From assembly GCA_028583405.1 (NCBI GenBank), contig JAPTMU010000109.1, positions 337,653 to 401,652 of the forward strand: a stretch of 64,000 nt of DNA. The letters run 5' to 3'. Below are positions 45,101-58,500 of the stretch, piece after piece. The translations under genes and the position numbers were made by a program. Position 1 is the first letter of the stretch. The number at the start of each line of letters is the position of its first letter. The notes under the pieces are model-generated. The model had not been told where the DNA came from. It searched no databases and was given only the letters and a program-made list of their open reading frames with translations. Source of the stretch: Pogonophryne albipinna (lineage: Eukaryota > Chordata > Actinopteri > Perciformes > Artedidraconidae).

Positions 45101-48100
45101 ATTGAATGACCTGAATTCAGACAGGTCTATTGAATGACCTGAATTCAGACAGGTCTATTGAATGACCTGAATTCAGACAGGTCTATTGAATGACCTGAAT
45201 TCAGACAGGTCTATCGAATGACCTGAATTCAGACAGGTCTATCGAATGACCTGAATTCAAACAGGTCTATCGAATGACCTGAATTCAGACAGGTCTATCG
45301 AATGACCTGAATTCAGACAGGTCTATCGAATGACCTGAATTCAGACAGGTCTATCGAATGACCTGAATTCAGACAGGTCTATCGAATGACCTGAATTCAG
45401 ACAGGTCTATCGAATGACCTGAATTCAGACAGGTCTATCGAATGACCTGAATTCAGACAGGTCTATCGAATGACCTGAATTCAAACAGGTCTATCGAATG
45501 ACCTGAATTCAGACAGGTCTATCGAATGACCTGAATTCAAACAGGTCTATCGAATGACCTGAATTCAGACAGGTCTATCGAATGACCTGAATTCAGACAG
45601 GTCTATCGAATGACCTGAATTCAGACAGGTCTATCGAATGACCTGAATTCAGACAGGTCTATCGAATGACCTGAATTCAAACAGGTCTATCGAATGACCT
45701 GAATTCAGACAGGTCTATTGAATGACCTGAATTCAGACAGGTCTATTGAATGACCTGAATTCAGACAGGTCTATTGAATGACCTGAATTCAGACAGGTCT
45801 ATTGAATGACCTGAATTCAGACAGGTCTATTGAATGACCTGAATTCAGACAGGTCTATTGAATGACATGAATTCAAACAGGTCTATTGAATGACCTGAAT
45901 TCAGACAAGTCTATTGAATGACCTGAATTCAGACAGGTCTATTGAATGACCTGAATTCAGTAAAGGTCTATTGAATGACCTGAATTCAAACAGGTCTATC
46001 GAATGACCTGAATTCAGACAGGTCTATTGAATGAACTGAATTCAGACAGGTCTATTGAATTAACTGAATTCAGACAGGTCTATTGAATGACCTGAATTCA
46101 GACAGGTCTATTGAATGACCTGAATTCAGACAGGTCTATTGAATGACCTGAATTCAGACAGGTCTATCGAATGACCTGAATTCAGACAGGTCTATTGAAT
46201 GGCCTGAATTCAGACAGGTCTATCGAATGACCTGAATTCAGACAGGTCTATCGAATGATCTGAATTCAGACAGGTCTATCGAATGACCTGAATTCAGACA
46301 GGTCTATTGAATGACCTGAATTCAGTAAAGGTCTATTGAATGACCTGAATTCAAACAGGTCTATCGAATGACCTGAATTCAGACAGGTCTATTGAATGAA
46401 CTGAATTCAGACAGGTCTATTGAATTACCTGAATTCAGACAGGTCTATTGAATGACCTGAATTCAGACAGGTCTATCGAATGACCTGAATTCAGACAGGT
46501 CTATCGAATGACCTGAATTCAGACAGGTCTATCGAATGACCTGAATTCAGACAGGTCTATCGAATGACATGAATTCAGACAGGTCTATCGAATGACCTTT
46601 AATTCAGACAGGTCTATCGAATGACCTGAATTCAAACAGGTCTATCGAATGACCTGAATTCAGACAGGTCTATCGAATGACCTGAATTCAAACAGGTCTA
46701 TCGAATGACCTGAATTCAGACAGGTCTATCGAATGACCTGAATTCAGACAGGTCTATCGAATGACCTGAATTCAGACAGGTCTATCGAATGACCTGAATT
46801 CAGACAGGTCTATCGAATGACCTGAATTCAAACAGGTCTATCGAATGACCTGAATTCAGACAGGTCTATCGAATGACCTGAATTCAAACAGGTCTATTGA
46901 ATGACCTGAATTCAGACAGGTCTATTGAATCACCTGAATTCAGACAGGTCTATTGAATTAACTGAATTCAGACAGGTCTATTGAATGACCTGAATTCAGA
47001 CAGGTCTATTGAATGACCTGAATTCAGACAGGTCTATCGAATGACCTGAATTCAAACAGGTCTATCGAATGACCTGAATTCAGACAGGTCTATCGAATGA
47101 CCTGAATTCAGACAGGTCTATCGAATGACCTGAATTCAGACAGGTCTATCGAATGACCTGAATTCAGACAGGTCTATCGAATGACCTGAATTCAGACAGG
47201 TCTATCGAATGACTCTGAATTCAGACAGGTCTATCGAATGACCTGAATTCAGACAGGTCTATCGAATGACCTGAATTCAGACAGGTCTATCGAATGACCT
47301 GAATTCAGACAGGTCTATCGAATGACCTGAATTCAGACAGGTCTATCGAATGACCTGAATTCAAGACAGGTCTATCGAATGACCTGAATTCAGACAGGTC
47401 TATCGAATGACCTGAATTCAGACAGGTCTATCGAATGACCTGAATTCAGACAGGTCTATCGAATGACCTGAATTCAGACAGGTCTATCGAATGACCTGAA
47501 TTCAGACAGGTCTATCGAATGACCTGAATTCAGACAGGTCTATTCGAATGACCTGAATTCAAACAGGTCTATGAATGACCTGAATTCAGACAGGTCTATT
47601 GAATGACCTGAATTCAGACAGGTCTATTGAATTGACCTGAATTCAGACAGGTCTATTGAATGACCTGAATTCAGACAGGTCTATTGAATGACCTGAATTC
47701 AGACAGGTCTATTGAATGACCTGAATTCAGACAGGTCTATTGAATGACCTGAATTCAGACAGGTCTATTGAATGACCTGAATTCAGACAGGTCTATTGAA
47801 TGACCTGAATTCAGACAGGTCTATTGAATGACCTGAATTCAGACAGGTCTATCGAATGACCTGAATTCAGACAGGTCTATCGAATGACCTGAATTCAGAC
47901 AGGTCTATCGAATGACCTGAATTCAGACAGGTCTATCGAATGACCTGAATTCAGACAGGTCTATCGAATGACCTGAATTCAGACAGGTCTATCGAATGAC
48001 CTGAATTCAGACAGGTCTATCGAATGACCTGAATTCAGACAGGTCTATTGAATGACCTGAATTCAAGACAGGTCTATTGAATGACCTGAATTCAAGACAG

Positions 48101-51100
48101 GTCTATTGATGACCTGAATTCAGACAGGTCTATTGAATGACCTGAATTCAGACAGGTCTATTGAATGACCTGAATTCAGACAGGTCTATCGAATGACCTG
48201 AATTCAGACAGGTCTATCGAATGACCTGAATTCAGACAGGTCTATCGAATGAACTGAATTCAGACAGGTCTATCGAATGACCTGAATTCAGACAGGTCTA
48301 TCGAATGACCTGAATTCAGACAGGTCTATTGAATGACCTGAATTCAGACAGGTCTATTGAATGACCTGAATTCAGACAGGTCTATCGAATGACCTGAATT
48401 CAGACAGGTCTATCGAATGGACCTGAATTCAGACAGGTCTATCGAATGACCTGAATTCAGACAGGTCTATCGAATGACCTGAATTCAGACAGGTCTATCG
48501 AATGACCTGAATTCAAACAGGTCTATCGAATGACCTGAATTCAGACAGGTCTATGAATGACCTGAATTCAACAGGTCTATTCGAATGACCTGAATTCAGA
48601 CAGGTCTATTGAATCACCTGAATTCAGACAGGTCTATTGAATTAACTGAATTCAGACAGGTCTATTGAATGACCTGAATTCAGACAGGTCTATTGAATGA
48701 CCTGAATTCAGACAGGTCTATTGAATGACCTGAATTCAGACAGGTCTATCGAAATGACCTGAATTCAGACAGGTCTATCGATGACCTGAATTCAGACAGG
48801 TCTATCGAATGACTGAATTCAGACAGGTCTATCGAATGCACCTGCATTCAGACAGGTCTATCGAATGACCTGAATTCAGACAGGTCTATCGAATGACCTG
48901 AATTCAGACAGGTCCTATCGAATGACACTGAATTCAGACAGGTCTATCGAATGACCTGAATTCAGACAGGTCTATCGAATGACCTGAATTCAGACCAGGT
49001 CTATCGAATGACCTGAATTCAAGACAGGTCTATCGAATGACCTGAATTCAACAGGTCTATCGAATGACCTGAATTCAACAGTCTATCGAATGACCTGAAT
49101 TCAGACAGGTCTATCGAATGACCTGAATTCAGACAGGTCTAATCGATGACCTGAATTCATACAGGTCTTCGAATGACCTGAATTCAAACAGGTCTATCGA
49201 ATGACCTGAATTCAGACAGGTCTATCGAATGACCTGAATTCAAACAGGTCTATTGAATGACCTGAATTCAGACAGGTCTATTGAATCACCTGAATTCAGA
49301 CAGGTCTATTGAATTAACTGAATTCAGACAGGTCTATTGAATGACCTGAATTCAGACAGGTCTATTGAATGACCTGAATTCAGACAGGTCTATTGAATGA
49401 CCTGAATTCAGACAGGTCTATTGAATGACCTGAATTCAGACAGGTCTATTGAATGACCTGAATTCAGACAGGTCTATCGAATGACCTGAATTCAGACAGG
49501 TCTATCGAATGACCTGAATTCAGACAGGTCTATCGAATGACCTGAATTCAAACAGGTCTATCGAATGACCTGAATTCAGACAGGTCTATCGAATGACCTG
49601 AATTCAGACAGGTCTATCGAATGACCTGAATTCAGACAGGTCTATCGAATGACCTGAATTCAGACAGGTCTATCGAATGACCTGAATTCAAACAGGTCTA
49701 TTGAATGACCTGAATTCAGAACAGGTCTATTGAATGACCTGAATTCAAACAGGTCTATTGAATGACCTGAATTCAGACAAGTCTATTGAATGACCTGAAT
49801 TCAGACAGGTCTATTGAATGACCTGAATTCAGTAAAGGTCTATTGAATGACCTGAATTCAAACAGGTCTATCGAATGACCTGAATTCAGACAGGTCTATT
49901 GAATGAACTGAATTCAGACAGGTCTATTGAATTAACTGAATTCAGACAGGTCTATTGAATGACCTGAATTCAGACAGGTCTATTGAATGACCTGAATTCA
50001 GACAGGTCTATTGAATGACCTGAATTCAGACAGGTCTATTGAATGACCTGAATTCAGACAGGTCTATTCGAATGGACCTGAATTCAGACAGGTCTATCGA
50101 ATGACCTGAATTCAGACAGGTCTATCGAATGACCTGAATTCAGACAGGTCTATCGAATGACCTGAATTCAGACAGGTCTATTGAATGACCTGAATTCAGA
50201 CAGGTCTATTGAATGACCTGAATTCAAACAGGTCTATTGAATGACCTGAATTCAGACAGGTCTATTGAATGACCTGAATTCAGACAGGTCTATTGAATGA
50301 CCTGAATTCAGACAGGTCTATCGAATGACCTGAATTCAGACAGGTCTATTGAATGACCTGAATTCAGACAGGTCTATTGAATTAACTGAATTCAGACAGG
50401 TCTATTGAATGACCTGAATTCAGACAGGTCTATTGAATGACCTGAATTCAGACAGGTCTATTGAATGACCTGAATTCAGACAGGTCTATTGAATGACCTG
50501 AATTCAGACAGGTCTATTGAATGGCCTGAATTCAGACAGGTCTATCGAATGACCTGAACTCAGACAGGTCTATCGAATGACCTGAATTCAGACAGGTCTA
50601 TCGAATGACCTGAATTCAGACAGGTCTATTGAATGACCTGAATTCAAACAGGTCTATCGAATGACCTGAATTCAAACAGGTCTATCGAATGACCTGAATT
50701 CAGACAGGTCTATTGAATGACCTGAATTCAGACAGGTCTATTGAATCACCTGAATTCAGACAGGTCTATTGAATTAACTGAATTCAGACAGGTCTATTGA
50801 ATGACCTGAATTCAGGACAGGTCTATTGAATGACCTGAATTCAGACAGGTCTATTGAATGACCTGAATTCAGACAGGTCTATCGAATGACCTGAATTCAG
50901 ACAGGTCTATCGAATGACCTGAATTCAGACAGGTCTATTGAATGACCTGAATTCAAACAGGTCTATTGAATGACCTGAATTCAGACAGGTCTATTGAATG
51001 ACCTGAATTCAGACAGGTCTATTGAATGACCTGAATTCAGACAGGTCTATTGAATGACCTGAATTCAGACAGGTCTATTGAATTAACTGAATTCAGACAG

Positions 51101-54100
51101 GTCTATTGAATGACCTGAATTCAGACAGGTCTATTGAATGACCTGAATTCAGACAGGTCTATTGAATGACCTGAATTCAGACAGGTCTATTGAATGATCT
51201 GAATTCAGACAGGTCTATTGAATGACCTGAATTCAGACAGGTCTATCGAATGACCTGAATTCAGACAGGTCTATTGAATGACCTGAATTCAGACAGGTCT
51301 ATCGAATGATCTGAATTCAAACAGGTCTATTGAATGACCTGAATTCAGACAGGTCTATTGAATGACCTGAATTCAGACAGGTCTATTGAATGACCTGAAT
51401 TCAGACAGGTCTATCGAATGACCTGAATTCAGACAGGTCTATTGAATGACCTGAATTCAGACAGGTCTATCGAATGATCTGAATTCAAACAGGTCTATTG
51501 AATGACCTGAATTCAGACAGGTCTATTGAATGACCTGAATTCAGACAGGTCTATCGAATGACCTGAATTCAGACAGGTCTATTGAATGACCTGAATTCAG
51601 ACAGGTCTATCGAATGACCTGAATTCAGACAGGTCTATTGAATGACCTGAATTCAGACAGGTCTATTGAATGACCTGAATTCAAACAGGTCTATTGAATT
51701 ACCTGAATTCAGACAGGTCTATTGAATAACCTGAATTCAGACAGGTCTATTGAATGACCTGAATTCAGACAGGTCTATTGAATGACCTGAATTCAGACAG
51801 GTCTATTGAATGACCTGAATTCAGACAGGTCTATTGAATGACCTGAATTCAGACAGGTCTATTGAATGACCTGTATTTAAAGAGTGGGGGGGGGCACTCA
51901 CGGCGCTCTTGAAGTCCGGGTCGCTGACGTCTCGCAGGTTGATCATCACGTTGTAATACGCTCCAAACACCGCCGTCTCTAAAGCCTTCGCTGCCACCTG
52001 CACATTTCACAATAAAGCTTGAATGAACTTCAGATTAAATGTTTTACTTTGAAATAGAGTTTTCATTTGGAATCTGCTGGCCGTTTCCTGTGGAGCGTTG
52101 GGTTCTCATCAATGCTTTCTCACCTGAGCGTCGGACTTGCAGGCGATGTTTCCGTGGACGACCATTTCCTTCAGAGGAGCCCAGAGCAAGTTGATCCTGT
52201 CAGCCAGCGCTAAGGGCACGCTGAGCGCCTGCCGCAGGCCGTCCTGAAGAGAGGCGTCCCTCCTATATAGAACATCATACATAACATATATAACATCATA
52301 TATAACAGGTTGATCCTGTCAGCCAGCGCTAAGGGCACGCTGAGCGCCTGCCTCCTGTCAGCCAGCGCTAAGGGCACGCTGAGCGCCTGCCTCCTGTCAG
52401 CCAGCGCTAAGGGCACGCTGAGCGCCTGCCTCCTGTCAGCCAGCGCTAAGGGCACGCTGAGCGCTTGCCTCCTGTCAGCCAGCGCTAAGGGCACGCTGAG
52501 CGCCTTCCTCCTGTCAGCCAGCGCTAAGGGCACGCTGAGCACCTTCCTCCTGGCAGCCAGCGCTAAGGGCACGCTGAGCACCTGCCTCCTGTCAGCCAGC
52601 GCTAAGGGCACGCTGAGCGCCTGCCTCCTGTCAGCCAGCGCTAAGAGCACGCTGAGCGCCTTCCTACTGTCAGCCAGCGCTAAGGGCACGCTGAGCGCCT
52701 TCCTCCTGTCAGCCAGCGCTAAGGGCACGCTGAGCGCCTTCCTCCTGTCAGCCAGCGCTAAGGGCACGCTGAGCGCCTGCCTCCTACAGGTTATATATAA
52801 TATATATAACAGTGTTTTTCTAAACGGTCTATTGATGTTAAAAGTTGTAAATATAAAAAACGTCACTTTTGTTTTTCGTCTTCTGAGTTCTTCGGCATCT
52901 TCAGCGCCGCCTGGTGGACACAGAATATACAGGAAGTCGTCAGAGAAAACAGTCGTACAGTTAACAGTAAAGTCATACAAATAATATTGTAATATTTAAT
53001 ATAATAATATCGTAGAGTTGCGATGTTTAATAATAATAATAATAATAAATTATATTTCTATAGCGCTTTTCTTGAACCCAAAGACGCTTTACATTTGGGA
53101 GGGAGGGTAGACAAACAAAACAAACAAACAAACAAAACAAACAAAACAAACAAAACAAACAAACAAACAAGACAAACAAAAAAAAACAAAAAAAACAAAC
53201 AAACAAAAAAAAACAGAAAAACAACTACATGTTTCTCACCATGGCGTGTTATTAGTATAATAAAAACATCGTAGGGTTATGATGTTTCTCACCATGGCGT
53301 GTTATTAGTATAATAAAAACATCGTAGGGTTACGATGTTTCTCACCATGGCGTGTTATTAGTATAATAAAAACATCGTAGGGTTACGATGTTTCTCACCA
53401 TGGCGTGTTATTAGTATAATAAAAACATCGTAGGGTTACGATGTTTCTCACCATGGCGTGTTATTAGTATAATAAAAACATCGTAGGGTTACGATGTTTC
53501 TCACCATGTAGCTGCCGAAGGCCGAGGCGTCGCGGTCGACCATCGTTAGCAGCTCGGCGGCGGCGCTATGAAACGGGGGAATGAGTTGCCGCATGACGCC
53601 GTCCAGACTCTCAAACTGACGCTTCCCGTACGACATCTGACCCACCATGCAGGCCAGCGCCGCCCCCTGAGGCCGGGAGGGGAACCACACTCTGAGTACT
53701 TCTATACTACACTCTGAGCATTCTTGTATTTATGTATATGTATAAGTTACCATGGCAGCGATGGCAGCGGACACTGACCCCCCCCCAGGAGCCGGAGTTC
53801 TGGAGGCGACGCTCTGAACGAAGTTCCTCAGAGAGAGAGAGACCAGAGGGCTGTCCCCCCCCCCCACCATGTACCTGCACAGGTAAACACATCAGTTCCA
53901 CTCTGTATACTGTATAATATACTGTACTGTGTACAAATACTCACTCTATGATTCTCTCCTTGGGGTTGAACGGAGCGAGAGAGTCCAGGCCGAGTTTACT
54001 GATCACCTGACACACAAATATAATATAACATAAATATTAATAAATACGATTAAAATGAATAAAATAATATAAAGTAATATAAAGTAATATAGTGATGACG

Positions 54101-55463
54101 ACTGACCAGGCGGACTTTGTGCTCCTCCTCCACGATGAAGAGCCCGTCTCTGTTGATGAAGAAGTCAGCGGCGGCCATTATGGCTCTGAGGGGCACCAGG
54201 CCCACCAGCTGGGAGCCGACCACGGGCAGCTGCAGCTCCTGCAGACCCACGTTCATATCTTTATATACATATTAGATATAATATGTACACAGTGACAGAG
54301 CCCCTCTCACCTGGGCCTCCCTGCAGACCTCCAGGTATGTATATGTATATATGTGTATATGTGTATACACAGTAACTCACCTGGGCCTCTCTGCAGACCT
54401 CCAGGTGTGTATATGTGTATATGTGTATATGTGTATATGTATATATGTGTATATGTGTATATGTGTATATGTATATACACAGTGACTCACCTGGGCCTCT
54501 CTGCAGACCTCCAGGTATGTATATGTATATATGTATATATGTGTATATGTATATACACAGTGACTCACCTGGGCCTCTCTGCAGACCTCCAGGTATGTAT
54601 ATGGTATATGTGTATATGTGTATATGTGTATATGTGTATACACAGTGACTCACCTGGGCCTCTCTGCAGACCTCCAGGTGTGTATATGTGTATATGTGTA
54701 TATGTGTATACACAGTGACTCACCTGGGCCTCCCTGCAGACCTCCAGGTATGTATATGTGTATATGTGTATATGTATATATGTGTATATGTGTATACACA
54801 GTGACTCACCTGGGCCTCTCTGCAGACCTCCAGGTGTGTATATGTGTATATGTGTATATGTGTATACACAGTGACTCACCTGGGCCTCTCTGCAGACCTC
54901 CAGGTGTGTATATGTATATATGTGTATATGTATATATGTGTATATGTATATACACAGTGACTCACCTGGGCCTCTCTGCAGACCTCCAGGTGTGTATATG
55001 TATATATGTATATATGTATATATGTGTATATGTATATACACAGTGACTCACCTGGGCCTCTCTGCAGACCTCCAGGTATGTATATGTTTATATGTGTATA
55101 TGTATATATGTGTATATGTGTATACACAGTGACTCACCTGGGCCTCTCTGCAGACCTCCAGGTATGTATATGTATATATGTGACCTGCTCCATCGAAATC
55201 AGTCGCATTGACCCGAAGACACATCTTGTATGCGCTGCTGGAAAGAGGAGATTCATAGATTTCTGATGAGATCAGGATTTTTGTTGTTCTCCAAATATTA
55301 AGCGAAATATGTCACATTATATAATGGCTGTCACCGAGTCGTCATTTTGAGAAAAAGGCCTTCAAAGTTTCCTCTTCTCTGGAATCCATCGATCTGATTG
55401 GTTATTAGCAAATGATCAAAATACTACGGAGGGAAGATATTTTCGTTTGGAGGGGAAGCTCGC

Positions 55464-55519
<56 letters not shown>

Positions 55520-55520
55520 A

Positions 55521-55594
<74 letters not shown>

Positions 55595-58500
55595 TGTACG
55601 TGTGTGTACGTGTGTGTGTGTGTGTGTGTGTGTTTGTGTATTTTTGCGTTTGTGTGTATTGTGTTTGTTTCCCGGGGGAAACCCTCAGGAGAAACACCGG
55701 CTGTTGTTTTGTCTGCTGTGACGTCAAGTTACTCCGTTCTCCGCTTGTAATTATGCCGAAGCTTCAAAGCTGTATTTATCGTCTGAATTTGCCGAAACAA
55801 GTTTAATATTCTGAAAGACTTTGTTTATTTGAAATCAGATGAAAACAAACTGTAACGGACCCGGCCGTGTTATCTATGATTACTCTACTCTTACATTCAT
55901 AATGTCAGCGGAGGGAGGGGGGGCGGCGCTACGGAACAGCAGATTGCGAGTGAGAGCCGTCTTCTTCCCTTTACAAGCTTCAATGTATTTATCGTGTGAT
56001 TTTGGAAATAAAAGTTTCATATTCTGAAAGCCAAGACTTTGTTTGTTTAAAATCAAACAAAACACCCGAACCCCGAAAAAATAGTTTTTTACGTAAATCC
56101 ACGTTTATTTTGAAATGAGCCGTTGGGACTTCCGACTGATTTCGATAGAGCGGGTCACATATGTGTATATGTGTATATGTGTATACACAGTGACTCACCT
56201 GGGCCTCTCTGCAGACCTCCAGGTATGTATATGTGTATATGTGTATATGTGTATACACAGTGACTCACCTGGGCCTCTCTGCAGACCTCCAGGTATGTAT
56301 ATGTGTATATGTGTATATGTGTATATGTGTATACACAGTGACTCACCTGGGCCTCCCTGCAGACGTCCAGGTATGTATATGTGTATATGTGTATATGTGT
56401 ATACACAGTGACTCACCTGGGCCTCCCTGCAGACGTCCAGGTATGTATATGTGTATATGTGTATATGTGTATACACAGTGACTCACCTGGGCCTCTCTGC
56501 AGACCTCCAGGTATGTATATGTGTATATGTGTATATGTGTATACACAGTGACTCACCTGGGCCTCTCTGCAGACCTCCAGGTATGTATATGTGTATATGT
56601 GTATACACAGTGACTCACCTGGGCCTCTCTGCAGACCTCCAGGTATGTATATGTGTATACACAGTGACTCACCTGGGCCTCCCTGCAGACGTCCAGGTAT
56701 GTATATGTGTATATGTGTATATGTGTATACACAGTGACTCACCTGGGCCTCCCTGCAGACGTCCAGGTATGTATATGTGTATATGTGTATATGTGTATAC
56801 ACAGTGACTCACCTGGGCCTCTCTGCAGACCTCCAGGTATGTATATGTGTATATGTGTATATGTGTATACACAGTGACTCACCTGGGCCTCTCTGCAGAC
56901 CTCCAGGTATGTATATGTGTATATGTGTATACACAGTGACTCACCTGGGCCTCCCTGCAGACATCCAGGTGTATATATGTGTATATGTGTATATGTGTAT
57001 ACTAGTGTTAATTTCGTCAGCTATTTTTTAATTTAGTTTTAGTCTTAGTCCTGTGTTAAATGTTCTTTTTAGTTTTAGTCATATTTAGTCACCTTCATCC
57101 TGTTTTTATTTAGTCAAGTTTTAGTCGACTAAAAGTCTGAGCATTTTAGTCTTATTTTAGTCAAAGAAAACTAATTATTTTAGTCTACTTTTTGTCAATG
57201 AAAACTGTTGAGTGTTTTTTAGTCATCAGATTATATAGAACATTTCAGTCAAACTAGTCAAAACCAATCATTTGTCATTTCAGTCAAACTAGTCAAAACC
57301 AATCATTTGTCATTTTAGTATATATAAATAAATAAGATTATATCTCGTCCTTATTTGATGAAACACAGGTTGAATGATTGAGCAGCTTTGCAGAGAGTAT
57401 CAGGTTTGTGGTGTTTTTACCTGTGTTTTGGCCACATTGTTTTCCTTCTGATGAAACAATGCATTCGCTTTTTTTCTCCGCCTCATTGTAGCGAAAATGG
57501 GCCCAAATATCACATCGTTTCTTTCTCCCAAGCAGTGGTGGCTTTAGACTTTTTCGTTGTCAGTCATTTTGACGGACAGGATCGTAACATTTCCGTCATA
57601 ATCCATTATTACCCGTCGAGTGCACAATTTATCACTCACTCGCGCTGACGGGGACGGGGGGGGGGTATTCGGTTAACGCGAGTGCGACCACTGCTCCCAA
57701 GCCCTGTTGGTGCCATTTCATTTTCTGTTGAATAAGGTGAGTTAGACCACGAGTTAGACCACGAGTTAGACCACGAGTTAGACCACGAGTTAGACCACGA
57801 GTTAGACCCGAGTCTTCCTGACAGTTCATATTGTGCCGCTGCCCGGTGTAATTCAAATGTACCGCCGCGCGCAGCACAGACACACAGCTGCTGCCCAGCC
57901 GCAGCACAGACACACAGCTGCTGCCCAGCCGCAGCACAGACACACAGCTGCTGCCCAGCCGCAGCACAGACACACAGCTGCTGCCCTGCCGCAGCACAGA
58001 CACACAGCTGCTGCCCAGCCGCAGCACAGACACACAGCTGCTGCCCTGCCGCAGCACAGACACACAGCTGCTGCCCAGCCGCAGCACAGACACACAGCTG
58101 CTGCCCAGCCGCAGCACAGACACACAGCTGCTGCCCAGCCGCAGCACCGGAAATGGAACTGCTGGGAGAAAAACTGACTATCAGAGATGTAACGTTACCT
58201 TTGATAATATTTCGTCTCCTCATTTTTCGTCAACGAAAGTAAAGAGAGATTTTGGCATAGTTTTTATTTAGTAAACTACATTTTCGTCTCGTCACTTTTC
58301 GTCAACGATATTGCATGATGATTTCGTTACAGTTATTGTTTACTGCCGTCGGTGCCGTCTCGTCATCGTCTCGTTTTCGTCATGGAAAAAAAGGTCGTTG
58401 ACGAACATATTTCATCATAGTTTTAGTCAACGAAATTAACACTAGTGTATACACAGTGACTCACCTGGGCCTCCCTGCAGACCTCCAGGTATGTATATGT

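Noticed and set aside
57632..58223. Minus-strand frames of 171 and 195 codons ([20 protein letters not shown])
   Set aside because: 30-bp tandem repeat inside a hAT element; several frames are open because the unit is divisible by three.
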